NCBI GenBank assembly: GCA_963830775.1
Contig: CAWHNT010000037.1
Location: 248,001-312,000 of the forward strand
DNA: 64,000 nucleotides
Source: CAWHNT01 sp963830775
GTDB taxonomy: Bacteria; Pseudomonadota; Alphaproteobacteria; Geminicoccales; Geminicoccaceae
Reading direction: 5' to 3'
Below, piece by piece: positions 1 through 7,919 of this stretch. The position numbers were made by a program, and so were the translations under genes. Under the pieces are notes generated by a model. It saw only the letters and a program-made list of their open reading frames with translations, made no database searches and had not been told where the DNA came from. The first letter of the stretch is position 1. Each line of letters begins with the position of its first letter.

Positions 1-312
1 TTCTTCATGCCCGGCCGCGAGCCGCTGGCCCTCGAGTCCCGCGACCCGGTGCTGCATTTCGTGCAGCGCCTGCGCGACGAGGCGCACCGGTTCGCGATCG
101 CGACGCATCGCGGCAAGCGGTCCCGGGCGATCGGCCGTTCCGTGCTCGACAGCATCCCTGGCATCGGTGGCAAGCGCAAGCGGGCCTTGCTTACCCATTT
201 CGGCTCGGCCAAAGGCGTGGAGCAGGCGGGCTTGCGCGATCTCGAGCGCGTGCCCGGCATCAACAAGGCTGTCGCGCGGACGATCTACGACTACTTCCAC
301 GACGGCGGCTGA
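1..312 (+). CDS. uvrC: UvrABC excinuclease subunit C, C-terminal fragment
   Basis: The gene enters from the left edge already in frame, so only about the last 103 residues are visible. UvrC makes the dual incision in nucleotide excision repair. The visible part holds the end of the RNase H-like nuclease domain (FAIATHRGKRSRA; the family has HR..R here) and the C-terminal tandem helix-hairpin-helix DNA-binding region (SIPGIGGKRKRALLTHFGS and ERVPGINKAVARTIYDYF). Ending at a stop shortly after the second hairpin is typical for the family. pgsA follows after 15 bases, an order common in Alphaproteobacteria (uvrC-pgsA-moaD-moaE). Confidence 0.93.
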   Translation, partial: FFMPGREPLALESRDPVLHFVQRLRDEAHRFAIATHRGKRSRAIGRSVLDSIPGIGGKRKRALLTHFGSAKGVEQAGLRDLERVPGINKAVARTIYDYFHDGG

Positions 313-327
313 AGGACGAGCCAGGGA

Positions 328-927
328 ATGCTGACCAGCACCCCGAACCTGCTGACGATCGGCCGGATCCTCGTCATCCCGCTCATCGTACTGTGCTTCT
401 TCTTCGAGGGCGAGCTCGCCCGTTATGTGGCCTGCCTTCTGTTCACGGTGGCCGCGACCACCGACTATCTGGACGGCTATCTCGCCCGCAGCTGGCAGCA
501 GCAGTCGCCCTTCGGCCGCTGGCTCGACCCGATCGCCGACAAGCTCCTGGTGGCCGCCACCATCCTGATGCTGGTCGGCTTCGACCGTGCCCCTTTGCTG
601 CCGGCGCTGGTCATCCTGCTGCGCGAGATCACCGTCTCGGGCCTGCGCGAGTACATGGCCGAGGTCAGCGTCGGTCTGCCGGTCAGCCGCCTCGCGAAAT
701 GGAAGACGGCGGGCCAGCTGGTGGCGATCGGCGTGCTGATCGTGGGCGATGCCGGACCCGTCTGGCTGCCGGTCCGCGCCATCGGCGAGCTCGGGCTTTG
801 GGTGGCGGCCGCCCTTACGCTCGTCACCGGCTACGACTATCTGCAGGCTGGGATGCGCCACATGCTGGCCGAGCCCGGGCCGGCGCCGCCGATCCCGGCC
901 GAGGTCCGCAAGGCCGAGCGTGCTTGA
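328..927 (+). CDS. pgsA: CDP-diacylglycerol--glycerol-3-phosphate 3-phosphatidyltransferase
   Basis: Integral membrane enzyme of 199 residues that makes phosphatidylglycerophosphate, the committed step to phosphatidylglycerol and cardiolipin. The CDP-alcohol phosphotransferase signature is complete: DG at residues 49-50, AR at 53-54, G63, D67 and D71 (DGYLAR...GRWLDPIAD). Hydrophobic segments at about 8-27, 34-48, 78-95, 125-140 and 147-165 give the expected multi-pass topology. It starts 15 bases after uvrC with a purine-rich stretch before the ATG, so it is probably cotranscribed with uvrC and with moaD, which begins 19 bases downstream. Confidence 0.95.
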   Translation: MLTSTPNLLTIGRILVIPLIVLCFFFEGELARYVACLLFTVAATTDYLDGYLARSWQQQSPFGRWLDPIADKLLVAATILMLVGFDRAPLLPALVILLREITVSGLREYMAEVSVGLPVSRLAKWKTAGQLVAIGVLIVGDAGPVWLPVRAIGELGLWVAAALTLVTGYDYLQAGMRHMLAEPGPAPPIPAEVRKAERA

Positions 928-946
928 GGACAGGAAAACCGAACCC

Positions 947-1198
947 ATGCGAGTCCGCTATTTTGCTTGGCTGAAGCAGCGCACCGGACGGGCAGAGGAG
1001 GAGATCGAGCTGCCGGCCGGGATCGCCACCGTGGGCGGCCTGATGGCTTGGCTCGGCGAGCGGCACCCCCGCTTCGGCGAGGCGGTCGCTTCCCCAGGCG
1101 TGGTGCGATGCGCGGTCAATCAGGAATATGCCGAGACCGATGCGGCGATCCGACCGGGCGACGAGGTGGCCTTCTTCCCGCCTGTCACGGGCGGATGA
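947..1198 (+). CDS. moaD: Molybdopterin synthase sulfur carrier subunit MoaD
   Basis: An 83-residue ubiquitin-fold protein ending in the required Gly-Gly (PPVTGG), the tail that is adenylylated and thiocarboxylated so MoaE can transfer sulfur to precursor Z in molybdenum cofactor synthesis. The start MRVRYFAWL is chosen because it begins the first beta strand of the fold. An in-frame ATG further upstream would overlap pgsA and add unrelated residues. The length is normal for the family. The partner moaE lies in the same orientation but 463 bases away. Confidence 0.93.
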   Translation: MRVRYFAWLKQRTGRAEEEIELPAGIATVGGLMAWLGERHPRFGEAVASPGVVRCAVNQEYAETDAAIRPGDEVAFFPPVTGG

Positions 1199-1661
1199 GA
1201 CAGATCGGCTCTAGCCCTGACCGCCAACCTTCGGACCTTCGTCGTCAGTTCCGCAACTCTCCTCGTTGACGCGGACCCACCGACCTATCTGCGGTCACCG
1301 GATAAGTGGGTTCGCGGTGCCGAACGGAGGTTCTGCGCAGCCGTAGGCAGCGGCCGATCCTGGTTCCCGTGCGAGGCCCGTATGACTGGCGCGACCAATG
1401 AGACCATCGATCTTCGGCCCGCCGGGATCGAGGCGATCGAGTGAAAGAGAACATTCCTCTCTTACGGCCTCGCCTGTCATGGCTCGCCTTGAGTGCGGCG
1501 TCCAGGGCAGCCGGTGAGCAGCTGTCGCGTGGCCGTCACCCCAACCCTCGCGATCGAGCCGCGGGATGGCAGACGAGGGGCATGAAAGCCGTGTCTTCCC
1601 AGATCGGCTTCGGCTGCCACGCTTGGTGGCGCTTTCCTCGGGTTGGAGAACTCCAGGCCCG
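1199..1661 (+). other. 463-base gap between moaD and moaE, no convincing gene
   Basis: I see no conserved protein here. Short open frames on both strands have low-complexity, shadow-like translations. A small inverted repeat (AAGAGA / TCTCTT around 1445-1465) lacks a T-run and is weak as a terminator. In relatives moaD and moaE are nearly adjacent, so this may be a remnant or a late insertion. No IS ends were recognised. Confidence 0.5.
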
Positions 1662-2111
1662 ATGATCCGCGTCCAGGCTGAGCTGTTCGATCCGGCGATG
1701 GAGCTCGCGGGCTTCGCGCGCGGGCGCACCGATGTCGGCGGCGTGGCGAGCTTCATCGGGTTCGTGCGGGACGAGCATGGCGGCGAGCCGGTTGCGGCCA
1801 TGACCCTCGAGCACTATCCGGGCATGACCGAGCGGCAGCTCGCGGCGATCGAGGCCGAGGCTCGGGAACGTTGGCCGCTGCTCGACGCGCTGGTCATCCA
1901 TCGTTACGGACGCATGTTGCCGGGCGAGCCGATCGTGCTCGTGGCCACCGCCAGCGCCCACCGGGCGGCGGCGCTCGAGGCATGTGCGTTCCTGATCGAC
2001 TGGCTCAAGACCAGGGCGCCGTTCTGGAAGCTCGAGGAGTTGGGACAGGGCGAGCGCTGGGTGGAGGCGCGGGCGAGCGACGAGGCGGCGGCCCGCCGTT
2101 GGGACCGCTGA
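1662..2111 (+). CDS. moaE: Molybdopterin synthase catalytic subunit MoaE
   Basis: A 149-residue catalytic subunit that inserts two sulfurs into cyclic pyranopterin monophosphate using the MoaD thiocarboxylate. Family landmarks are present: the N-terminal strand with GFVR (GVASFIGFVRD), the H-Y-P region (TLEHYPGMTE), the HRYGRMLPGE loop and the C-terminal TRAPFWKLEE segment with the active-site lysine. The start at MIRVQAELF matches the family N-terminus; an upstream in-frame ATG would add 32 unrelated residues. Its last 107 bases are overlapped by a convergent minus-strand gene. Confidence 0.94.
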   Translation: MIRVQAELFDPAMELAGFARGRTDVGGVASFIGFVRDEHGGEPVAAMTLEHYPGMTERQLAAIEAEARERWPLLDALVIHRYGRMLPGEPIVLVATASAHRAAALEACAFLIDWLKTRAPFWKLEELGQGERWVEARASDEAAARRWDR

Positions 2112-3372
2112 ACGCCAGGCTGGCCCTCAGGATCTCCATCGCCGCATCCGACCCAAACAGGATCTCCACGAGGCGGATTTGCTCCAGCGAGGCATCGACC
2201 TTCTGCGGCCCGCCCTGCTGGCCCGTGAGGTGTGCACGGTAGGTATCCAGATAGGGCAGGAGCATGTCGCGCCCGGCGCCGCCGAGGCCGAGCTTGACGC
2301 CAGCCTGGCCCAGCCGGCGGACCGCACGCGCGGTCTCCTCCAAGCCCTCGACGGCGGCATCATCCTCGCCCAACGGGCCGGCCAGAGCATCCAGCCTGCC
2401 CAGAAGCTCGGTGCCGACCGCGCGGTCCACCTGTTTCTCGACAAGCTCCGCCGTGGCGACACGCACCTCCTTGAGCAACATGCGATCCTGCGTGCTGTCG
2501 ACCCAGTCGGAATCGAGAGCCTCGATGTCGGCGGCAAGGTCGACCAGACGGCCCACCATGTCCGCCGTCAAGGGTGCCTCCTCCCCGCCCAGCCGTGCCG
2601 TCGTGCGCCGCATCGCGGCCACGCGGTCGTGGACCAGCCGGTCGGCGCAGATCTCGCGCTCACGGCGCGTAAGACCAAGCTCGGACGCACGGAGCAGTCC
2701 GAGAACGAGGTCGCTCGTCGACGAGCGCGCCAGGAGCAGCTCCAGCAGCCATGCCATCGTCTCGTCGCCCGCCTTGCGCGCCGCGGCGATGACGGGTGCC
2801 AGCACCGTGGCGACGTTGGGTGGGAACTTGTCCATCGGCTTGGGCGGGAGCTGCCACAAGGCCGGCACCAGCAGCGGCCCGAGCTCCAGGAGGGCTGCGA
2901 CACCGTCGAGCTGGCTGCGGCGCTCGGCATCGACCGACATGTCCCCGGCCCGGAGCAGCCTCGCGGCTGCGGGCCATAGCGCGGCACCCACCGACAGGAT
3001 CGCGGCACCGGCGCGCATGTCCCGCCCGGCCAGCTCCTCGAAGGCCCGACAGGCAAGCGGTGCGTCGAGGCCGGCAAGCACGGTCCTGACCACGTGGGGG
3101 AGCAGGGCCCGTGAGGCCCTCCTGCGGCCCGGCCAGCACTCCTCCGCCGCTGTCAGAAGGTCTTCGAACGGAAGTACCAGCACCCGCTCCAGGGTGGCGG
3201 GGCGGGGCGGGCGCAAGGTCGCCAGACGCGGCCGCACGGGGTCCAGCAGCCGGTCTGCAGCCCCACGCTCCGACAGGCGGTCCAGGAACGCCACGGCCTC
3301 CAGCAGCCGGGAATCGCTGGCCTCCGCGAGCCGCCCGCCGACGGCACTGACATGCGAGTGCTCGGCGCTCAT
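2005..3372 (-). CDS. Uncharacterised alpha-helical protein, operon partner of next gene
   Basis: 455 codons, not recognised. The product is rich in Ala, Leu, Arg and Glu and looks almost all-helical, like a stack of helical repeats. There is no signal peptide, membrane segment or enzyme motif. It overlaps the upstream gene by four bases (ATGA), indicating translational coupling. The last roughly 35 residues are Pro/Arg-rich low complexity (GPPPRRSPAPPPSARP) and are antisense to the 3' end of moaE. A stop exists in another frame near 2127, so the natural end may be there if a base is miscalled. Function unknown. Confidence 0.6.
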   Translation of the reverse strand: MSAEHSHVSAVGGRLAEASDSRLLEAVAFLDRLSERGAADRLLDPVRPRLATLRPPRPATLERVLVLPFEDLLTAAEECWPGRRRASRALLPHVVRTVLAGLDAPLACRAFEELAGRDMRAGAAILSVGAALWPAAARLLRAGDMSVDAERRSQLDGVAALLELGPLLVPALWQLPPKPMDKFPPNVATVLAPVIAAARKAGDETMAWLLELLLARSSTSDLVLGLLRASELGLTRREREICADRLVHDRVAAMRRTTARLGGEEAPLTADMVGRLVDLAADIEALDSDWVDSTQDRMLLKEVRVATAELVEKQVDRAVGTELLGRLDALAGPLGEDDAAVEGLEETARAVRRLGQAGVKLGLGGAGRDMLLPYLDTYRAHLTGQQGGPQKVDASLEQIRLVEILFGSDAAMEILRASLAFSGPNGGPPPRRSPAPPPSARPVPTPRASRTAPWS

Positions 3373-4469
3373 AGGGCGGCCGCCATGCGCGCCTCGCTCT
3401 GGGCGATGCCCTTCGCTACCTCAAGCCCCGTTCGCCAGTCCTCATGCAGACGCACGCGGCGGGGCTTGTTCATCTCGGTCCTTGGGATCGGGTTCGGGCC
3501 ATTGGCACCGGCTGCGGCCAGGAAGGGGATCAGGCCGGCGATCTGCTCGATCGCCGCCCGTTGGGCCGGGCGCTCGGCCCGGGCCACGGCTTCCCAAACC
3601 GCACAGGCCTCCTGCCAGCCGTCCAGGCACCAGTCGACGCGCGCCAGACGCTCGGCGATGGCGGCCGCATCGGCCCGCCATGCGGCCAGAAGAGCGGGCA
3701 CGTCCGCCAGAAGCTGCCGCGATGCCTCATGATGGCGTCGCGCCACGGCGAGGCTCCGCTCGGCACAGGCCACGACCGCCTCAGCGGACGGCAGGGGTTC
3801 CCGCTGGCCGCTCTGCCAAGCCTTGATCGTCTCCGCCAGCCAGGCCAGACGCCCGATCTCGCGTTCGTTCCGGCTCGGCTGCGGAGAACCGGGCACGCCG
3901 ACCGGGGCCGCGGCCCAGGCGATCTCCTCCAGCGCGTCCAGCAGCTCCTCGCCGCCGAGCCCCAGCCGGGGAGCCAGCTCGGCGAGGCGGCCGCGGAGAT
4001 AGGAGCGGAAGGCGCTGTCGCCCTCGCGTAGCCGATGCCAAGCCACCGGCTTGTCCTGTGCCCCGCTGAAGAGCGCGTTGAGGAAGGCGAACTCGACCAG
4101 CCGGCTGCTGGTCCGGTCCTCGTCCAAGGCGGCCTCGGCGGAGCGCCGGACCGCTCTCCCGGCAGCACCGGTCGCCGCCACCTCGCGGACCACGCGGCGG
4201 ACCTCGGCCGGCGTCAGCGCGGGCAGCGTGCCCAGGGCCTCGATCAACAGGCGGTCGTGAACCGTGAGCGTGAACAGCCCGGGAGCGCCCGCGAGATCGA
4301 TCACGTAGCTGCCCTTGCCGCCCGCCAGATTGGGCAGGACGAGCTCGATCGCCCGGCGCGGTGTGGGTCGTATCCGCGCGTGGGCTAGAGCAGGTGTGGT
4401 GAAGGGGACCGAGAGGCCCCATTCGAGAAAGGTCCGATGAGGCTGGGTCGGCCTCTGGCTCCTGGTCAT
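3369..4469 (-). CDS. Uncharacterised protein, first gene of a two-gene operon
   Basis: 366 residues, unrecognised. The N-terminal 90 residues look like a small alpha/beta region (IELVLPNLAGGKGSYVIDLAGAPGLFTLTVHDRLL). The remainder is helical and Ala/Arg/Glu-rich, resembling the partner encoded immediately downstream. There is no export signal. The four-base overlap with the following gene implies coupled translation and probably a two-subunit product. A 7-bp-arm palindrome (4514-4532) lies about 45 bases upstream of the start and may be its operator or the terminator of the upstream isomerase gene. Confidence 0.6.
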   Translation of the reverse strand: MTRSQRPTQPHRTFLEWGLSVPFTTPALAHARIRPTPRRAIELVLPNLAGGKGSYVIDLAGAPGLFTLTVHDRLLIEALGTLPALTPAEVRRVVREVAATGAAGRAVRRSAEAALDEDRTSSRLVEFAFLNALFSGAQDKPVAWHRLREGDSAFRSYLRGRLAELAPRLGLGGEELLDALEEIAWAAAPVGVPGSPQPSRNEREIGRLAWLAETIKAWQSGQREPLPSAEAVVACAERSLAVARRHHEASRQLLADVPALLAAWRADAAAIAERLARVDWCLDGWQEACAVWEAVARAERPAQRAAIEQIAGLIPFLAAAGANGPNPIPRTEMNKPRRVRLHEDWRTGLEVAKGIAQSEARMAAAL

Positions 4470-4513
4470 GCTTCCGCCGCGGTCTGGGTCCGCTGCGGAG
4501 CCTGCCAGCTCCT

Positions 4514-4532
4514 AGTTAAGATATCCTTAACT
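4514..4532. promoter_or_regulatory. AT-rich palindrome upstream of the unknown operon
   Basis: Two 7-base arms, AGTTAAG and CTTAACT, are separated by ATATC. It is strikingly AT-rich in a GC-rich setting and sits between the stop of the isomerase gene (4532) and the start of the unknown operon (4469), both on the minus strand. It could be a repressor-type operator or part of a promoter. There is no U-tract, which argues against an intrinsic terminator. Confidence 0.35.
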
Positions 4533-5434
4533 CAGCCCGCGTTCATCCTCTCCACCAAGCCTTGCGCATACTCGGCGCAGGGCTTCAGCGCATGCCAGAA
4601 ATGCGGCGGCAGCTCGACGTTGAGAATGGTGCCGGGCAGGACCGGGAGCGGGGGCAGCAGGGTCTCGAACGGGATGTCGCCCCAGCCGAAGGGCAGGTGC
4701 AGATCGCCCATGCCGAACGCCATCTGCTCCTCCGGCGTATAGAAATCCTCGATGGTGGCGGGCCTGCCGAAGGAATCGTGCAGGTGGAAATGTCCGGTGA
4801 CCGTGGCGAAGGCGCGCAAGGCGGCGTCGAACGAGGTCTTGCGGAAGCTCGTCATGATGTAGCTGTGGCTGACGTCGAGCGTGCCGATCACGGCCGGATG
4901 GTTCACGGCCTTGAGCTCGGCCGCGAGCCGGACCGGGTCGGCCGTGTAGCGGTCGGCGCGCTCGACGAAGAGCGTCTCGACGGCGATCCGCACGCCCAGA
5001 CGCGCCGCAAGGTCGCCCATCTCCCGCAAGGCGTCGCGCTCGAGCGCGTGCAGCCGGTCGAGCTCGTGCTCGCGCCGCATCGAGACGAGGCCCGGATGGT
5101 GGACCATCACCGTGGCGCCGACCGCGGCCGTCAGCTCCAGCATGGCCCGGCAGACCTGCTTGTGGAACTCGAGGTTGGCCTCATCCATGAAGTTGACGGT
5201 GAGGTTGCCGTGGACGGTGTAGCCGAGGCGGCGACGGGCACAGATCCGCTCCAGCCGGCGGCGCATCTCGGGCAGGATCCGGCCTCCGGCGACGAGCTGG
5301 GCGCCGAAGAGTGCCAGCTCGCAATGCGAGGCACCCACTTCCTCGATCTCGCCCAGGGAGCGGTCGAGGTCGGTGAGGTCGGGATTCCTGCCGATCGTGC
5401 TGAAGCCGAACCCGGCGATCCGGTTGTTGCTCAT
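4532..5434 (-). CDS. Sugar phosphate isomerase/epimerase-like TIM-barrel protein
   Basis: 300 residues of the xylose isomerase-like / AP endonuclease 2 superfamily. Likely metal or substrate positions are visible: VHHPG, the glutamate in IAVETLF, GTLDVSHSYI, FHLHDSFG and the final glutamate in ILNVELPP. This is the usual pattern of strand-end Glu/Asp/His ligands in such barrels. The start at MSNNRIAGFGFST is preferred to an upstream in-frame start because it leads straight into the first strand. The substrate cannot be told from sequence. No pathway genes adjoin it. Confidence 0.75.
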   Translation of the reverse strand: MSNNRIAGFGFSTIGRNPDLTDLDRSLGEIEEVGASHCELALFGAQLVAGGRILPEMRRRLERICARRRLGYTVHGNLTVNFMDEANLEFHKQVCRAMLELTAAVGATVMVHHPGLVSMRREHELDRLHALERDALREMGDLAARLGVRIAVETLFVERADRYTADPVRLAAELKAVNHPAVIGTLDVSHSYIMTSFRKTSFDAALRAFATVTGHFHLHDSFGRPATIEDFYTPEEQMAFGMGDLHLPFGWGDIPFETLLPPLPVLPGTILNVELPPHFWHALKPCAEYAQGLVERMNAG

Positions 5435-5506
5435 GCGTGAGGGTCCTTCTGCCGCCCGGAACAACGTGCGGCATCTGTGTGACAAGCAAAGGACGTGCCC
5501 GGCGGC

Positions 5507-6889
5507 TCAGCTGCCCAGAGCGTCGAGACGCTGCTTCACCGCGGGGTAGTCGGGGTTGCCGGGCTCGAGCCGGCTCAGCACGCGCTGCCAGCGCTCGCGT
5601 GCCTCGGCCTTGCGGCCATCCTGGTAGGCCCGGATGCCGAGGAACCACTGCGCCTCGAGGTCGTCCGGCGCCAGGGCTGCGGCCCGGCCGTAGAGCTCGG
5701 CCGCGCGCTCGCCCACCTGTGGCAGCCCGCCTTCGTCCTGCGGGCGCTCGAGCAGAAGCCCGGCCAGGCTCTTGATCAGGGCGATGCTGTCCGGGTGCAG
5801 GGCAAGGCCGCGCTCATAGGCGGCCCGGGCCTGCTCGCGCTCGCCCAGCACCAGCCGTGCCTGGCCCAGGCGCTGCCAGCCTTCGACATCGCTGCCGTCG
5901 GCCGCGAGCCGTGCCTCGAGCCGGCCGACCATGCCGCGGATGAACTCGGCCTGCTGCTCGGGCGTCATCCGGGCCGCCGCTTCCATGTCGGCCTGGCCGG
6001 GCCCGGGTGGGGCCGCCGGCCGCGGGATCTGGGCCAGCATGGCCTCCGGGTCGATGCCGAGATCGCGCGCCGTCGTCCGCACGGCTTCCTCGACCTGCTG
6101 GCGCCAGGGTGCATCGGCCGGAGCGCCGGCCAGGAGCTGGCGCCAGGTGTCGAGGGCGCGATGACCGTCGCCGGCCTGGGCCGCGGCGAGGCCCAGATAG
6201 AAGCCCGCGCGCGGGTCGGCCACACCGGCCTTCTGCGCCCGCTCGAACAGGCCCTTGGCCTCCGGCGTGACGACGCCACCGGCGGTGCCGACCAGGGACT
6301 GACCCAGCCCGATCAGCATGGCCGGATTGTCGGGGGCCAGGCCTTGTGCCTTGCGGTAGGCCTCGACGGCAGCGGGCTCGTCCCCCAAGGCGCTCCTGGA
6401 GCGGCCCAGCATCAGCCAGCCCTCGACGTCACCCGGCTGGTCGCGCAGCCGGGCCTCGAGCCTCGCCACCATCGCCTGCACGTCGGGCGCTTCGCCCTGG
6501 GCCAGCTCCTGCTGGCGTGCGGCCAGCGGCCGGTCCGGGAGATCGGGAGCGCCGAGGTCGAGATAGAGGCCCAGCGTGAGAGCCGGGATCAGCACGGCTG
6601 CCGCGGCCACGACGAGCCGGCCGCGGCGCGGTGCTGCCGGTGCCGGCTCCGTCTCCGCCGTGGCGGCCTTGAGCAGCCGGCGCTCCACCTCGCGCCGCGC
6701 TGCCTGTGCGTCGCCGGATGCGATAAGGCCGCGGGCGAGGTCGCGCTCGATCTCCTTCAGCTGGTCCCGGTAGACCGCCGCCTCGTGGCTGCCGCGCGAG
6801 TCCGGCCGATGCTGGCGCAGCACGGGCCAGAGCACGGCAACGATGGCCGCCAGGGTCAGCAGCCCGGCCGCAAGGAGCAATGGGGTCAT
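5507..6889 (-). CDS. ccmI: Cytochrome c biogenesis protein CcmI
   Basis: 460 residues, last gene of the ccm operon. It has two membrane segments (about 3-24 and 105-125) separated by a loop containing the conserved VYRDQLKEIERDLARGLI helix, followed by a periplasmic TPR domain (repeats such as VEGWLMLGRSRSALGDEPAAVEAY and VEGWQRLGQARLVLGEREQA). CcmI binds the C-terminus of apocytochrome c and presents it to the CcmF/CcmH haem lyase. It overlaps ccmH by four bases (ATGA). Confidence 0.93.
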   Translation of the reverse strand: MTPLLLAAGLLTLAAIVAVLWPVLRQHRPDSRGSHEAAVYRDQLKEIERDLARGLIASGDAQAARREVERRLLKAATAETEPAPAAPRRGRLVVAAAAVLIPALTLGLYLDLGAPDLPDRPLAARQQELAQGEAPDVQAMVARLEARLRDQPGDVEGWLMLGRSRSALGDEPAAVEAYRKAQGLAPDNPAMLIGLGQSLVGTAGGVVTPEAKGLFERAQKAGVADPRAGFYLGLAAAQAGDGHRALDTWRQLLAGAPADAPWRQQVEEAVRTTARDLGIDPEAMLAQIPRPAAPPGPGQADMEAAARMTPEQQAEFIRGMVGRLEARLAADGSDVEGWQRLGQARLVLGEREQARAAYERGLALHPDSIALIKSLAGLLLERPQDEGGLPQVGERAAELYGRAAALAPDDLEAQWFLGIRAYQDGRKAEARERWQRVLSRLEPGNPDYPAVKQRLDALGS

Positions 6890-7359
6890 CCGGGGCCGCT
6901 CTCGGGCTCGGCCAGCAGGCGATCGAGGCGTCGCTGCTCCTCGGCGGAGAGCTCGGCCGGGGCAGGGGGCTCGCGCCGGCGCGAGCGGTAGAACGCCACC
7001 AGGAGTCCGGCACCGAGAAGCAGCACGGCGGCGGGGCCGAGCCAGAGCAGCCAGGTGGCCGGCTCGAGCGGCGGGCGGAGCAGGACGAACTGGCCGTAGC
7101 GGTCGACCAGATAGGAGAGGATCGCCTCGTCGCTGTCGCCGGCCGCAATCCGCTCGCGCACGATCCGGCGCAGGTCGCGGGCGAGGTCGGCGTCGGAATC
7201 GTCGATCGACTGGTTCTGGCAGACGAGACAGCGCAGCTCCCGGCTCAGCTCGCGGGCGCGCGCCTCCTGCGCCGGGTCCTTCAGCATCTCGGCCGGCGAG
7301 GTCACGGCCAGCGCCGGCGTCGAGAGAAGAAGAAGGAACAGGAGCAGGCGGGCGATCAC
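6886..7359 (-). CDS. ccmH: Cytochrome c-type biogenesis protein CcmH (CcmL type)
   Basis: 157 residues with a signal peptide (about 1-18), the redox motif LRCLVCQNQSI with cysteines at 44 and 47, and one C-terminal membrane helix (about 106-127). It acts in the periplasm to reduce or hold the apocytochrome CXXCH thiols for haem ligation. This is the short form without the TPR half; that function is supplied by the separate ccmI. The start codon is GTG and overlaps the stop of ccmG (GTGA), so translation is coupled. Confidence 0.93.
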   Translation of the reverse strand: MIARLLLFLLLLSTPALAVTSPAEMLKDPAQEARARELSRELRCLVCQNQSIDDSDADLARDLRRIVRERIAAGDSDEAILSYLVDRYGQFVLLRPPLEPATWLLWLGPAAVLLLGAGLLVAFYRSRRREPPAPAELSAEEQRRLDRLLAEPESGPG

Positions 7360-7916
7360 TTCAGCTTCTCGAGCAGCGGCAGGATCGTCCGCTCGAGATC
7401 GCGCGGCTGCATCGGCCCCACATGCTTGTAGGCGACGTTGCCCTGCTTATCGATGACGAAGGTCTCGGGCACGCCGTAGACGCCCCACTCGATCGCCGTC
7501 CGGCCGGTTCGGTCGGCACCCACCTTGCGGAAGGGGTCGCCCAGCTCCTTCAGGAAGGCGGTCGCCTTGGCCGGATCGTCCTTGTAGTTGATGGCGTTCA
7601 CCGGCACGCCGAGCTCGGCCAGGCGCGTGATCACCGGATGCTCGATCCGGCAGGGCACGCACCAGGAGGCGAAGATGTTGACCAGCATGGGCTGGCCGCC
7701 GAGGTCGGCCCGGCTGAAGCCGGCCTGGTCGCGGCCTTCCACCGGCGGCAGGCTGAACGAAGGTGCGGGCCTGCCGATCAGGGTCGATGGCAGCGTGCCG
7801 GGATCGCGGGTGAGGCCCAGCGCCAGGAAGCCGCCGATCGCCACGAACAGCACGAGCGGGATGAGGAAGAGGTGGCCGCGGCGACGACGCGGCTGGGCTT
7901 CGGTGACGGTCGCCAA
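7356..7916 (-). CDS. ccmG: Thiol:disulfide interchange protein CcmG/DsbE
   Basis: 186 residues: a cytoplasmic Arg-rich start, one membrane anchor (about 16-35) and a periplasmic thioredoxin fold with ASWCVPCR (Cys 86 and 89) and the later cis-Pro region (YGVPETFVID). It keeps apocytochrome cysteines reduced for haem attachment, fed by DsbD/CcdA. The first possible start in frame is a TTG at 7916, three bases after the ccmF stop. No better start is obvious downstream. Confidence 0.93.
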   Translation of the reverse strand: MATVTEAQPRRRRGHLFLIPLVLFVAIGGFLALGLTRDPGTLPSTLIGRPAPSFSLPPVEGRDQAGFSRADLGGQPMLVNIFASWCVPCRIEHPVITRLAELGVPVNAINYKDDPAKATAFLKELGDPFRKVGADRTGRTAIEWGVYGVPETFVIDKQGNVAYKHVGPMQPRDLERTILPLLEKLK

Positions 7917-7919
7917 GGC

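Noticed and set aside
1445..1465. Inverted repeat as a terminator after moaD
   Set aside because: Six-base arms and no T-run; too weak.
1441..1665. Open frame of 74 codons in the moaD-moaE gap
   Set aside because: No recognisable motif and no ribosome site; composition looks like random GC-rich frame.
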